From Plasmodium relictum (lineage: Eukaryota; Apicomplexa; Aconoidasida; Haemosporida; Plasmodiidae), in contig NC_041691.1 of the NCBI RefSeq assembly GCF_900005765.1, positions 682,001 through 746,000 of the forward strand: DNA of 64,000 bases, written 5' to 3'. Below, in pieces: positions 47,957 through 62,300 of this stretch. A program made the position numbers and the translations under genes. Within the stretch, counting starts at the first letter, position 1. The number at the start of each line of letters is the position of its first letter. The notes beneath the pieces are model-generated. The model saw only the letters and a program-made list of their open reading frames with translations. It was not told the DNA's origin and ran no database searches.

Positions 47957-48148
47957 AATATTCTATTTTTTTTTATGAATAAAATTAGGCTTACATAGTT
48001 TTATTTTTCTTTTATCACAAATAACCAATATATGGAAGATTTAGACAATTAGAAATAATTATAAGTATATATATATATATATACATATACATACATTATT
48101 CATATATGAACATATACTATAGGGAAATTTTAATATCCTATTTTAACA
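45278..48148. other. 2.9-kb divergent upstream region, SPC1 and topoisomerase II
   Basis: Extremely A+T-rich with no coding frame. It holds (AT)n tracts, the longest at 46782-46831, others near 46495-46512 and 47931-47952, and an imperfect direct repeat at 45896-46033. It must contain the cell-cycle-controlled promoter of topoisomerase II; I recognise no specific element. Confidence 0.55.
46782..46831. repeat. (AT)25 dinucleotide repeat
   Basis: Fifty bases of uninterrupted AT dinucleotides, the longest simple repeat I noticed in the window. It is likely to be length-polymorphic. Confidence 0.85.
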
Positions 48149-51100
48149 ATGTCGAAAAAGAAAACTATTGAAGAGAGATATCAAAAAAAATCACAAATAG
48201 AGCATATTCTGCTAAGGCCTGATACATATATAGGCAGTGTGGAAATGCACACACAGTTTTTATGGGTATGGAATAAAAACAAAAATCGTATGATTCAAAA
48301 AAATATAACATATGTACCAGGATTATATAAAATATTTGATGAAATAATAGTAAATGCTGCTGATGTAAAAGCAAGAGAGAAAAATAAATGTGAAAATCCC
48401 ATGACATGCATAAAAATAGAAGTTAATAGAGAAAATAACAAAATAAGTGTATTTAATGATGGAGAAGGAATACCTGTTGAAATGCATAAAGAAATGAATA
48501 TATATGTTCCTCATATGATATTTGGAGAACTTTTAACATCTGATAATTATGATGATGAAGAAGATAGAATTACTGGTGGAAGAAATGGATTTGGGGCGAA
48601 ATTGACAAATATTTTTAGTAAAGAGTTTATTGTTCAATGTGGAGATGCAAAGAGAAAAAAAGAATTTAAGATGACATGGACTAATAACATGTCTAAATTT
48701 TCAGAACCACAAATAAAGACTTATAATGGAAAAGATTTTGTTAAAGTTACTTTTAAACCTGATTTATCTAAATTTGGAATGACAGCAATGGATGATGATA
48801 TAGAGAGTTTAATATACAAAAGAGTTTATGATTTAGCTGGTACATGCAATGTAAAAGTATTTTTGAATGGTACTAGATTAGGTGTAAAAGATTTTAAAAG
48901 TTACGTGGATTTATATTTAAAAGATAATTCTTCTAATGCTAATAGTAAAACACAAAATAGTAGTTCTGAAACTATTGCAAATCAAAATTTTACGAACCCA
49001 GAAAATAGTGAGGCAAATGATCTAGAAGAAAGTCCTAAAAGTAACATAAATGGAAACGTTAATGATGATGAAGAAATTGTAAAAATACATGAAAAACAAC
49101 ATAGATGGGAGATCGTTATATCTAGATCAGATGGATCTCAATTTCAACAAGTTTCTTTTGTTAATAGCATTTGTACCACTAAAGGAGGTTCTCATGTCAA
49201 TTATATAGTAGATCAATTATTAAATGCTCTTAGTAAAAAAGCTAATGCAAAAAATAAAGGAGGAATGGAAATAAAGTCTGGTCATATAAAAAACCATTTA
49301 TGGGTATTTGTAAACTGTCTGATTGTAAATCCAACTTTTGATTCTCAAACAAAAGAAACATTAACTACAAAACCTGTGAAATTTGGTAGTAAATGTATCT
49401 TGTCAGATAAAACTATTAATAGTGTTTTAAAAAGTTCTATTCTGAGTAATATTTTATTATGGGCTCAAGCAAAAGCACAAGTAGAATTAAAAAAAAAAAT
49501 GAAAGCGGGCTCTTCCAAAGCTAGAGAGAGAATTATTGGTATCCCCAAATTAGAAGATGCTAATGATGCAGGTAGTAAATATAGCCAAGAATGTACTTTA
49601 ATTCTAACAGAAGGAGATAGTGCAAAAACTTCTTGCTTGGCTGGATTATCAATTGTAGGAAGAGATAGGTATGGAGTATTTCCATTAAAAGGAAAGTTAT
49701 TAAATGTAAGAGATGCTTCCTTTAAACAATTAATGGATAACAAAGAAATTCAAAATATTTTTCGAATAATGGGTTTAGATATTACGGACAAAAATAAAAA
49801 TGATATCAAAGGATTGAGATATGGATCTTTGATGATAATGACTGATCAGGATTATGACGGTTCCCATATTAAAGGTTTGTTAATTAATATGATTCATAAA
49901 TTTTGGCCTAGCTTATTAAAACATAAAGGATTCTTAAGTGAATTTGTTACACCTATAGTTAAAGTGCAAAAAGGAAATCAAGAACATTCCTTTTTTACAA
50001 TAGCAGAATATGAACAATGGAAAGAAAACACCAATTTGGCAGGATGGAAAATAAAATATTACAAAGGGCTAGGAACATCAACAGATAAAGAATTTAAGCA
50101 ATATTTTTCAGATATTAAAAATCATAAAATTGTATTTTTATGGACTGGAGATAGAGATGGAGATTCTATAGATATGGCTTTTAGCAAAAAAAGAATTGAA
50201 GATAGAAAGGTATGGCTACAAAATTTTATTATTGGCTCTTACGTAGATCATAAAGAAAAAGATCTATCGTTTTATGATTTTGTTAATAAAGAATTAATAT
50301 ATTATTCAAGATATGATACCGAAAGAAGTATACCCAACATAATGGATGGATGGAAGCCAGGACAAAGAAAAGTTTTATATGGATGTTTTAAAAGAAACTT
50401 AAAAAATGAATGTAAAGTAGCTCAACTAGTGGGCTATATAGCTGAACATAGTGCCTATCATCATGGAGAATCTTCATTACAACAGACAATTATTAACATG
50501 GCTCAAACTTTTGTTGGATCCAATAATATTAATTTTTTAGAACCTTGTGGACAATTTGGTAGTAGAAAAGAAGGAGGAAAAGACGCATCCGCAGCAAGAT
50601 ATATCTTTACTAAATTAGCTAGTTCTACTAGATACATATTTAATGAATATGATGATCCTATTTTAAAATATTTAAATGAAGAAGGACAAAAAATTGAGCC
50701 TCAATATTATATTCCTGTTATTCCTACTATATTAGTTAATGGATGTGAAGGTATTGGTACTGGCTATTCTTCATTTATTCCAAATTATAATTACAAAGAT
50801 ATTATAAATAATATAAAAAGATATATTAATAAGGAGCCACTAATTCCTATGATTCCTTGGTATAAAGACTTTAAGGGAAGAATTGAATCAAATGGAAAAA
50901 CGGGTTATGAAACAATTGGAATTATTAAAAAATTAGATGAAGAGACATTAGAAATAACAGAATTACCTATAAAGAAATGGACTCAAGATTATAAAGAATT
51001 TTTAGAAGAATTATTGACAGATGAAAAAAATCAATTAATTATAGATTATATTGACAATAGTTCACATGAGGATATTTGTTTTACTATTAAGATGGATCCA

Positions 51101-53295
51101 AATAAACTGAAAAAAGCAGAAGAAGAGGGATTAGAAAAAGTGTTTAAATTAAAAAGTACCTTAACTACTACCAATATGACACTTTTTGATCCAAACCTAA
51201 AATTACAAAGGTATTCTACTGAATTAGATATTCTTAAAGAGTTTTGTTTTCATAGATTAAAAGCCTACCAAAGCAGAAAAGATTATTTAATTTCAAAACT
51301 AGAAAAGGAAAAAAAAATTATTTCTAATAAAGCTAAATTTATTTTAGCTATAGTCAATAATGAGCTCATTGTTAATAAAAAAAAAAGAAGAGTTATTGTA
51401 GAAGAGTTGTATAGGAGAGGATATGATCCTTATAAAGATATCAATAAATTAAGTAAAAAAGAAATTTTTGAACAAGAACTATTAGAAAATGCAGAAAATT
51501 TAGAGGATAATGAGGAAATTATTGCTGGAATTTCTTTAAAAGACTACGATTATTTATTAGGTATGCCTATATATAGTCTTACCTTAGAGAAAGTAGAAGA
51601 ACTCCTTGCACAGCATAAAGAAAAAGAAAGAGAGTTAGAAATTCTCAAAAATATTACTATTGAAACTATGTGGCTAAAAGATATAGAAAAAGTAGAGGAA
51701 GCAGTGGAATTACAAAGAAATATAGAATTAGCAAATAGAGAAGAAAGTAATAAATTTAAAGTAGCAAAAAGACAAGGAATAAATGCATTCAGAAGGAAAA
51801 AAAAAAAAAAGAAATTATCCACTGATGAATCAGAAGGTGATACAACAGATAGTAGTGACTTTATACTTAATACATTAAATATAAAAAAAAAAAAAAAAGA
51901 CAATAATAATAATAATAAAAGATTAAAAAAAGTAGATGATAGAAACTATAATAAAAGTTCTCTTTTATATAATAGTGAATTAGATTATTCTTTATCATGT
52001 ACTAAAACATTCGATGATACTAATATTTCTGATACGTCACCTATACTTAATAGAATAATAAATAAAAAAAATATTAATAATAATAATACAAAAGAAAATA
52101 ATGATTATTTTAGTAGTAATAATAACAAAGCACTTAACGAGAGTAGTTTTAATAAAACAAATAGTATATATAAATTAAACAATGAAAATGATATAAATTC
52201 TAGTAAGTATTCAGACAAAAAAAGTTCATATTTTTTTGATTTATCACATGATAGTGATACGAATAATCAAAATAAAAAAAATATTTCTTCAAATAATGTA
52301 AATGATAAAAATGATATTAGCAATTCACATAGCATTACCCCTAATAGACAAATAGATATTAGTTTAATTAATAGTGTAAATATGAATGAGTTTACTAATG
52401 TAGATAATAATAATAATAATGATAGTTTACAAGTAGATAATAATCAAAATATTACTATATCACCTAATAAAACAATAAATATTAATGAGTTTTCATCAAT
52501 TAAAAATAAATTATTAGAACTTGGTATTTATTTCTACTTATTTTTTTATATTTAGTATTTATTTTATTTATTACATTAGATATATATATATTTTTAATAG
52601 TACGTATTACTTTTTTTATAAGTAATAAAAGTGAATATTATTTATATATTTTTTTTATATGCACATTCATTTAAGTGTATATTATATACATAATGAAATC
52701 TTCTTATATTGTAATTAAGAAATATTCAAGACGATTTTTTATGAGATAAATATAAGAATGCTTATTTATATTTTTTTTCAAATTTATAGAAAAGAAAAAA
52801 AAACCAAGATTAACATTAGCTGAAAAAATAAAAATGAAAAATTCAGAGAAAATAAATACTGAAGATAAGCAAAAATTAGAGACATCACCTACTAATAAAC
52901 CAAAGGTAAAATAATTAAAATTGCGTTTTATAAAAATTAATAAATATGCAAACATTTTTAGTTAATGCTATTATAAAACATTCTTTTTTTTATATATATT
53001 TTTGTTTTTTATAACTTTCTTTAATATTATTTTTTTTATAGAGCTCTTTATTAGGAGATGATCTAAAATCAAAAAAGGGATCCAATATTGATAGCGAATC
53101 TAGTAAAGGAAATGTATGCTTTTAATTAATAAAATAAAAATACTTTATAATTATTATAATGTGTTTTTTCTTTTTTAGTAAATTTAACTAATAAGTTTTA
53201 TTTATAATTGGGTGTTTTATATATATGATGTTATTTTTTTTTTCTTATGATAGATCGAATCATCGGAAGATAGTGAAAGTTCATATGACATATAG
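48149..53295 (+). CDS. TOP2: DNA topoisomerase II, four exons
   Basis: Exons 48149-52523, 52790-52905, 53042-53113 and 53254-53295, all GT-AG with matching phases, 1534 residues. A type IIA enzyme that passes one DNA duplex through another; in the nucleus it resolves replication and chromosome entanglement. Domains: GHKL ATPase (DEIIVNAAD, GEGIPVEMH, GGRNGFGAKL), transducer with an N/S/E-rich insert (about 258-310), TOPRIM (E488 in EGDSAKTS; D566, D568, D570 in DQDYDGS), winged-helix core with catalytic Y818 in AARYIF, coiled coil and C-gate, then a Lys/Asn/Ser-rich C-terminal tail. All catalytic residues are present. Without splicing, the first exon would stop at 52555; the three small exons add a K-rich segment (KKKKPRLTLAEK) and an acidic serine end (ESSEDSESSYD). 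Such tails are usually regulatory and phosphorylated. Exons 2-4 are assigned from splice signals and phase. Confidence 0.96.
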
Positions 53296-53706
53296 AAGAA
53301 ACATTTTGAAAAAATAACTTGAATATATATTTTTATTTTTTTTTAAATATAATGTTTCTTTTAAAAAAATAAGACTTATACAATAATTTAGTATTTCTCT
53401 TTTTTTTTTTTTTTTGTTTTATAGAATTTTTTTTTTACATATTGAAAATAAATAATCATAATACTAAATTATCATTTTCTTTAACATTACAATTTGATTT
53501 TATAGTATTCTTTTTTTAAACATATTATTTAATTATTAAATATTACTAGTTAATGAAAATCAAATATATATATATATATATATATATAATTTCTCTTTTT
53601 TTGAAGACATTCATATTATAACTATATTATATTAATAAGTTTAATGAAATATAAGTATTACTTTAGAGCAAAAATTGTGAAATTATACAGAAAAACATAT
53701 AAAGCT

Positions 53707-53889
53707 TTAATAATATAAATATAAACTAATTTCATTATCCTTTATAATTTGTAAAAAAGAGTGTGCTTCACAACATAATTTAGAAAACTTCAGTTTATAT
53801 GTTATGTTTCCTTTAAAATCAATTAAAAAAATAACATATTTTTTTAAATATGTACTTGTATTATGAGTTTCATGAAACGGGGTATTCAT
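53707..53889 (-). CDS. Possible small ORF or exon, doubtful
   Basis: 60 codons from an ATG. Unlike most chance frames here, the residues are mixed (HETHNTSTYLKK, KLCCEAHSFLQ) rather than Phe/Leu/Ile-only. The frame is open upstream to a splice-acceptor-like TATATAG near 53915, so it could be the last exon of a minus-strand gene with earlier exons around 54150-54400. I could not build a convincing spliced model. No family recognised. Confidence 0.22.
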   Translation of the reverse strand: MNTPFHETHNTSTYLKKYVIFLIDFKGNITYKLKFSKLCCEAHSFLQIIKDNEISLYLYY

Positions 53890-53948
53890 GAAATTTTTTT
53901 CTTTATTATTAAAACTATATAATAATATAATATTTGTTTATAGCTTGA

Positions 53949-53982
53949 ATTTCATTTAAAAAAAAAAAAAACTAAATGAAAT
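53949..53982. repeat. Perfect hairpin, 10-bp arms
   Basis: ATTTCATTTA (53949-53958) and TAAATGAAAT (53973-53982) are exact reverse complements around a 14-base A-rich loop. Confidence 0.55.
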
Positions 53983-54041
53983 ATTTATTTTATAAATCTA
54001 TCATATGTTATTATATAGTAAAATATATTTAAAGCACAATA

Positions 54042-54073
54042 ATAATAATAATAATAATTATTATTATTATTAT
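54042..54073. repeat. Perfect AAT/ATT palindrome, 32 bp
   Basis: A run of AAT triplets (from 54038) turns at AATT (54056-54059) into TAT triplets up to 54073, giving a perfect 32-bp palindrome that could extrude as a cruciform. Probably a microsatellite with an inversion at its centre. Confidence 0.6.
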
Positions 54074-56332
54074 GCAAAAAAAGTTAAATCATTTAATTCA
54101 TTTTTATTTTTTTAAAAAATCAAAGTATAAAGGCAACCATTCTTAACATAAAACTGCTTCTATGATAAAAAAAAAAAATTGTGCGAAAGTTTTGTTTTAA
54201 TGATGTAAAAAATTTGAATAAATTTTTACTTTAAAATATATGAAATTTTAAGGATTCCAGATAACATATTTATTTTGTCTATAAAATAAAAGAAAAAAAA
54301 ATTTTTCTATCATTGTTAAATATCAAAGGAGATATTTTGATATAACAAATAACACGTAATTTGAATCACTCTCATATATTCGTTCATTATAAAATTATAT
54401 GGACAACGTTTTTTTCTTTAATATATTTTAATTATAATAAGAAATTATTCAATCGAGAAAAATCACTATAAACTAATATTATACTTGAAGCATTAAATAT
54501 GTATAAAGCACATTCTACATGTTTATATGGGGGGAATTAATACGCAATTAACAATAAAAAAATAATGAAAAAATGTTAAAAATAAAAAAATAAAATTTTA
54601 TATAATGAACTTTGTGTGCAATTCTTAACGGAAAAGAATAAAACAAGTAGATTGAAATTGTACTCCTAAAGGATGAGAGAAAATAAGCAGTATTAGCTAT
54701 TTTCTTATTATATTTTTATTTGATTCATAAATTTTTTTTTTATATAAATATGTTTTTGAATCATTAAATAATCTAATAGTCGTAATAAGTACACTTTTGT
54801 GTTGAAAATAAAATTTCAATCTATTTTTTTATTTCACAAAATGCCAAGTTGCTTTATTTTTTAAACGTACATAATATTATTTAAAATACAAACTTCAACT
54901 TTTTTACACAAGTTACAATATTACAATGGAATAAGATTTTCTCTTTTTTTTTTCTTTTTAGTAATATTTATTATTTCTTTTATGATGAATTTTCATTTTT
55001 AATTCCTTTATTTTATTATAAAGTATTACTGAAAAAATATGATAGAAATAAGGAAAAATTATACATAAATATAATTAAGAAAAAAAAAATTCTTTTTATC
55101 TTAAACACAATGAAAAATGAAAATATGCAAGTTCTTGAAATGAATTAAATGGTATGCTAACTTTTTAAGTGACTATCGAATAACTTTATAATTGATATGT
55201 AATTTAAAAAAAATGAATGAAAAAATTTTCATTTTATTATCCATTAAAAATGATCAAGACTAAACCAAAAAATGGAAGTTTTCATAATTATTCTCCTTTG
55301 TTTTTTCTCTTTAGATTCTTTAAATAATGTATTTTTTTTTTTTTTTAATCAAATTTAAGAATTAAAATAAAAAAAAATTACATCTCATTTTAAATTATGT
55401 TAGTATATATATATTCATACTCGATATTTTAAATAAGAATAAAAAAAAAATTGTTTAAAATAATAAAAAATTTTATATAATGCTATATATTAAAATTGAA
55501 TATACTAATATAAATTGTGTGCATAAAATATGTTTTTATAAAACTTATTTTTCTTTTAAAAAATAAAAATATTATTCTCTTAAATTCTTCTTCGTGTGTG
55601 TTTTTTTATATGTTTACAGATTTTTTTTTTTTTGATCATAATTTTTAGTGTGCATATAAAATAAAATGGTAATGTTTTTTTTTTTTGCACATTAAAGAAT
55701 ACTATAAATTTTTTTTTAATACATCATTGAATTGTTTATATATATAATTAATATTATTATTTCATGTTATTCTTAACATCATGTACTTAAAAATATATTA
55801 ATGTTCATATATTTTTTTGCCTATATATATTTTATAAATGCGAATAAAATAAAAAAATACAAATTTATACCTTAAAAAAAAAAAAAAAAAAATTTTTAAA
55901 GTTTCTTAATATATGATAAATATATTAATGCAAAAGAAATTTACGCATAAATTCGCAAAATTTTCAAAATTTTTTCTTTTTTTTTTCATTTTTTTTTTTT
56001 CATTTTTTTTTTTTTCATTTTTTTTCTTTTTTTCATTTTTTTTTTCAGATTTTTTTTTTATTTTGCACTATTTATATTTTTTCATAATTCTTTTTTTTTT
56101 CTTTGTTAAATTTTTTTATTACTTTTTTGAAACATTTGGAATTATATTATTTATATATACATATATTATTTATATATAAATTTTATTTTATTTTTTTTTG
56201 TCCTTCAAGAATATCTTATTTTTTAAAACAATTCTATAAATGTAAGGAATTTTTTTTAAAATGTTAAAGAAAAAAAAAAAAAAAAACGAAAATATATTTA
56301 CATAATCATTTTTGACTTGTTAAAATATAAAA

Positions 56333-59300
56333 ATGGATTATATTCAACATATGAGCGTAAAAAAAGTGATTCATGAGAATAAACTCAACTTTACGTTCTC
56401 TGATTTTTTAATTAATCAAGATAAATACAAAATTTACAACGAAATAAACAATAAAGCGGATTATTTTAGTTTAAAATATGCATACACTAGGAAAAAAATA
56501 GTTTACTTAATTATTATTTACATAATAAATAAAAAAAATAGTGAAATAAAAAAATGTAATAATCTAAAAAGTAGGCATATAACATTATTATTATTATTAT
56601 TATATGGAATCAATAAAAATAATAAATTGAAAATAAATATTAATAGAGAAAATGTATTAAAAAAGAATGAAAATGATTTTCAATATTTGAAAACAAATGT
56701 AAATTCTTTACTCAAGAATGATAATAATTTTTTAAAAAATGGAAAAGATGAAAATTTCTTTTTTTCTAGAAAGATTAAGTATATAAAAATAAAAAAAAAA
56801 TTGCATAAGAAACAGAAAAAAAAATATATAAATTTAATAAAGAAAAGTTATTCATGTAAGGGAAATGTTGCAGATAAATGTAAAAATTTAATGTTCTATA
56901 TAATATCAATAATAAAAAAAAAATATAACAAATATTTAGTTATTTTTTGGAATATTCAAAATATTAATAAATATATAAAGTCAAATAATGCATGTAACTA
57001 TAATTTAAAACATTTTTTTTTAAAAAAAAAGTTTCAGGAATTATTACAAATTATTTTTTATTATTCAAAAATATATTCATATAAAGAAATATATTTTTAT
57101 TTGAAATTTTTTATATTTAATAAAGATATTGCTGGTAAAAAATGTCTTCTATATATTAACGATTTTCAATTCAAAAGAAAAAACATAATTATCCTGGATA
57201 AAATTAATATATTATTATTAAGAAATGATTTTAAGGATTTTATTTTATCAAATTGTAAGTACATGAACATTAAAAAATCAATGAGTTATTCAAACTTAAT
57301 TTATTATATTATTGAAGAGGAATTTTTTTTTAAATTAAGATTTAATAAACCTTTACATATATGTTCAGAATATTTTAAAAATTGTTATTATTTTATTTTA
57401 AAGTGTTTACTTCAAAACAGTATAAATATTTACACTTATTATAAAAGAATGAAAATTAAGAAATTTTTTAGAAAATTGCAGAAAATTAATAAGAATAATA
57501 GTATAACAGTGTTTGAATGTGTTTATAATTTATATTGTCTTTACTATATTTTTATTAATTCTTTATTACTTAAATATATGTTTTGTAACTTGTCAGGAAT
57601 AACTATAATATTTATACATTTTTATAAAGAAAACTTTTTTATTATATTAAGTAATAGCAAAATAGACGATAATTATCAAATTAATGTTATAGATACTACA
57701 ACTAATAATATTAATTATATTAATAATTTTAATAAGAATAAATTTTATGAATTAAATAAAAAAATCTATCTCAATAATAAAATTTATATACATATCATAT
57801 TATACAACAAAACATGTGTAAATAGGTTATCTTCAATGAACAATATGTTTACTTTAAAAAAAAGGAATGATAATTGTTATTCAAATTATTTATTTTATAT
57901 GAGTGTATACGCTAAATTACAAAAATATGTAAATAAAATAATTTACATAATACCAAATGATTTCCGAAAAAAAATATTTTATTTATATATTTATGCTACT
58001 ATGTTGTCAATATGTATTTATTTGACGAATAATTTACTAATAATACAAAACTATAATAAATATAATAACCAGGTTTCTTTGATTATATATATAATAACGG
58101 CACTTAAATTATATATCAATTCTCTATTTTTAATTTTATTATATATATATGTGACTAGAGAATATTTAAAATTTATTATATTGCTTCGAAATATATTAAT
58201 ATATTCTAACATAAATAATATAATTTATAATATATATGGGGAGAATTTTTTGTCATGTATGATATATTTTGTTGCTAATTGTATCATAATTATGATGATT
58301 AGTTACATAAATGTGAGAAATTTAATAGCTTTTGTTACTTTTTTTTTGTTTTTGAATGCAGTGTTATTTTCATATTTTGTAAATGATTTTATAAATAATA
58401 ATTTACTGTTTAAAAAAAAAAAAAAATATTATATTTTAAGTAATTTAAAACATTTTTATTTTACATTCATTAATATTACATATATTAGTGCCATTACTAA
58501 AATTAGTGTTCTTTGTGTTTCTATTTTATCTAAAATATGTGACTGGTTTTATATTATGTATAGAACAAATAATTCTGTGAATTGTGCTAAATTAGTAATT
58601 TATTGCATGTTAAAAAAAATTTTTTTAGTGATTTATTTGATTTCCGTCTTTTTATATGATTACTTATTAATGTATATAAATAAAAAGAAAGATATTTTAC
58701 ATATTTCTTTTCATAAACAAAAAAAAAATCCTTTTACATTTATTTATGAAATTGTAAATGAATATGTCAGCAATTTTTGTAATTTTAACGTTTTACATTT
58801 TATTATCAATACAATAAATTTAATCATTAGACATATTTGTAATGATAATTATAGTATAGTTAGAAATTATATAATTGATTATATTGTTGTATATTTGTTA
58901 ACTCGTTTTTATTTATTTATGCTACATTTTTTATTTTATGGAAGAGGATATATCAAAATATGCAATAATACTAAACAGTTAAAAAAAAATGGTAAATTGT
59001 ATGGATACTTTCTGATAAAAGTAGGTCATGTGGGGATAATAAAGAAAAATATGAGCAATATCAATGAGTACATTAATCAAGCAAATTCATTTATAAATTA
59101 TGAAAAACTATGCCGAATAAATTATGATGATGATAAAATCAGGATGCTTATTAATGCATTAATAAAAAAGGAAATTACATATTTTATGTATATATATTAT
59201 AACATAATAAAACAAAGAAATCACAAAGTTAACTTAATGTATATTAAGATTCATAATAATAAAAGTATTAGAAAAATACATAGTACCAATCTAGAAGTCA

Positions 59301-62300
59301 ATAATAAGTTTAATACTATTACTACGGTTTTAAAGTTAAAACAAAGAAATAATCGTATTAATAATATTTTTACTTTTAAGAATAATGATATAAATTATGT
59401 TACAGCACTGTTGAAAATATCATATTACACTATGTGTATAGAATTAATGAATTTGTCTCTTTATTTCATATTAACTTCAATGTATAAAATATGTATCTTT
59501 TTTCCTTTTATTGTTTACAACATATTAATTTCTTTTATGTATTTAAGTGCATTAAACATGGTAAAAATTTTTGTTATATTAGCAAGTATAATAAATAACA
59601 AGAAATACAATATTAAAAAAGAAAAATTAGAAATACTCAATAAAATGGGACGAAAAATCAAAGAAATAGACTTTTATAAAAATAAAAGTGACAAAAAAAG
59701 TTATAAATCTTCAAAAAATGGATTAATTAAAATGAAAATCAACAAAAATAAAAAGGATAAGAATAGAAATATGTATTTATTTCCATTTTCAACATTAAAA
59801 AATACGATTTTTTTAGATGGGTTTTGTTCAAAAATGTCTGTTTATAAAAATAAAAGAAAAGAGAAAACATCAAGAACAAATTATTTTATTTCATCATTTA
59901 TAGATGTATTAAATTATATTAATTATAAATATATTATTTTTTTATTTTATAGTGAATATGAATATTTTAAAAATAGTCTTTATTACATTGCTAAGGAAAA
60001 TATAAAAAAGGGAAGTAATAAAGAAAACAATTTTTATGAACTATTTGATTTTAAGTTGAAAAAAATTGAAAAGAAAAAAATGAACGAGAAAAGTAATGAA
60101 AATGGTCATAGTAATTATAGAGATAATGATGATGATAATAATAACAGTGAAACCACTGATAATAATAGAGTTAATAGAAATGAAAGTATTCAGCAAAATA
60201 GTAACAATGATAATGATAATATATATAATGACAATAATACTATTAATAATAATGATAAATTTAATAATAATCAAGAAGGTGAAGGGAGAGATGATGATAA
60301 GGATGAAAGAAAAGATGATGATGATGATGATGAAGATGATGAAGATGAAGATACAGGAGAAAATAATGACAATTTTATGGAGAATGAAGATAATAAAAGA
60401 AAAAGAAAAAAGAAAAAAAATAAATTGAATGATAAAAGTAGAAATATAAATAAATTGAATAATGCAAAGAAAAATAAAAAAAACAGTGACATTTTGAATG
60501 CAAAAAATAATGGAAATAATATTTTAAGAAATAATTTTTACAATATAAAAAATTCTAATTATTTAAATAAGATTGGAAACATGAATAATCCAGTTTTATT
60601 AAATAGTAATATAAAAGAAAATTTTTTGAATGATAACTTAGGTAAATCAAATATACAGATAAGTAATTATCCGAATAAAATGAATCATCAAATTAGCAAC
60701 CAAATGAATAATCATATAAATAATCAAATGAGTAATCAGATGAATAACCAGATGAATAATCAAATAAATAATCAAGTGAATAATCAAATAAATAATCAAA
60801 TGAAAAGCCAAATAAATAATCAAATAAATAATCAAATGAGTAACCAGATGAATAATCATATAAATAATCAAATGAGTAATCAGATGAATAATCAGTTGGG
60901 TAATAATAATTTTAATATGTATTTAAATAATAGAGTAAATATTCCATATATACCAAGTTGTGTTAATCAAAACAATCAAATTTCTCTTAATATTAATAAC
61001 CCAATGAATAATAATATTATAAATCCAATGAATAAAACATTAAATCAGCAGATAAATAAAATTAACAATCCTTTTAGAAATAATATCATGAAAAATAGCT
61101 TTAATCAAATGAATAGAATGATGAATAATCCGGTAAACACACCAATTCCTAATAATGCAAACAGTAATATGAACAATTTTAATATTCATTTAAATCATCA
61201 GAAAACAAATAATGCTAATAGTCATATGAACAACAAATTAAATTACCATGTGAGCAATCAAATGAATGGTAATATATCTGGTAGTATGAACAGTCAATTA
61301 AATAGTTCAATAAATAATATAGCCAATCCTTTAAATAACAATTTAAACATTCATATGGATAACAAAAAAAAAGGCAATTTAAATATTCAATTAAATAATC
61401 CACTAAATAATCAATTAAATAGCTCTATAACGAATAAAATGGGAAATCAGCTGAATAATCAAATAAGCAATCAAATGGGCAGTCAAATGAGTAGTCAAAT
61501 GAGCAATCAAATGAGCAGTCAAATGAGCAGTCAAATGAGCAATCAAATGAACTGTCAAATGAACAATCAAATGAATAGTCAAATTAACAGTCAAATGAAT
61601 AGTCAAATTAACAATCAAATGAATGTCAGTAACAAATTAAGCACTGTTGTAAATAATAAAAATAATAATATCAATATGCATTTAAATAATCACACGATTA
61701 ATCAGATGAATAATTATATGAATACAAATATAAACAGAAACCCAATACCTAGTAATATAATGAATAAGGGAATTCTGCAGAATTCTATGAATAAAAATAA
61801 ATTGAAAGATAATGTGATTAATAACAATATGTTCAGAAATAATAACATGCTACATGATAATTTAATTAATAATAAAATATCGCAAAATAATATGATTCCC
61901 AATAATCTAATAAAAAACAACATAAGAAGCAATAACATGTTAAATATGAATATAATAAATCCAAATTTCATCAATATAAACAATATGAAACATCCTACGG
62001 ATAATTATCCTGTAAATAAAATAGTTGTGAATAATAATATTATAAATAGAGAAATTAATCCCATTAATAATAATTTTGGTTTAATAAATTATGTAAATAA
62101 AAATAATTTTATGAATAAAAATATAAAGAATGTTAAAATTGAAAATTATGCATATGACCAGTTTTTAATGAACAATGAGCAAATGCCTAGAATTGATCAC
62201 TCTAGTATAAATAACAGTAATTCCAAAAAATTATTAAACAGTAATATGAATAATGAGAAAGTTCTTAAAAAAAATTACTTTGTAATTGAAAACAATAATA

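Larger units (their letters stand above)
53296..56332. other. 3-kb intergenic region
   Basis: Mostly A+T-rich low-complexity sequence between topoisomerase II and the membrane-protein gene. It includes a possible small minus-strand frame (53707-53889), two perfect hairpins (53949-53982 and 54042-54073), a G6 run near 54529, and a T-rich Phe/Ser pseudo-frame at 55913-56179 that I do not believe is coding. Confidence 0.5.

Noticed and set aside
45278-48148. Centromere
   Set aside because: Plasmodium centromeres are 2-4 kb A+T-extreme regions, and this gap is of that type. But other gaps here are similarly A+T-rich, the gap is a divergent promoter region, and I recall the P. falciparum chromosome 14 centromere elsewhere. 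CENH3 mapping would decide.
55913-56179. 88-codon Phe/Ser-rich frame
   Set aside because: Nearly pure T tracts create an open frame by composition; no motif, and the residues are almost only F/S/I/Y.
60041-61983. Minus-strand Ile/Leu-rich frames opposite the N/Q/M repeats
   Set aside because: Complementary-strand shadows of Asn-rich tandem coding repeats; no start context or motif.
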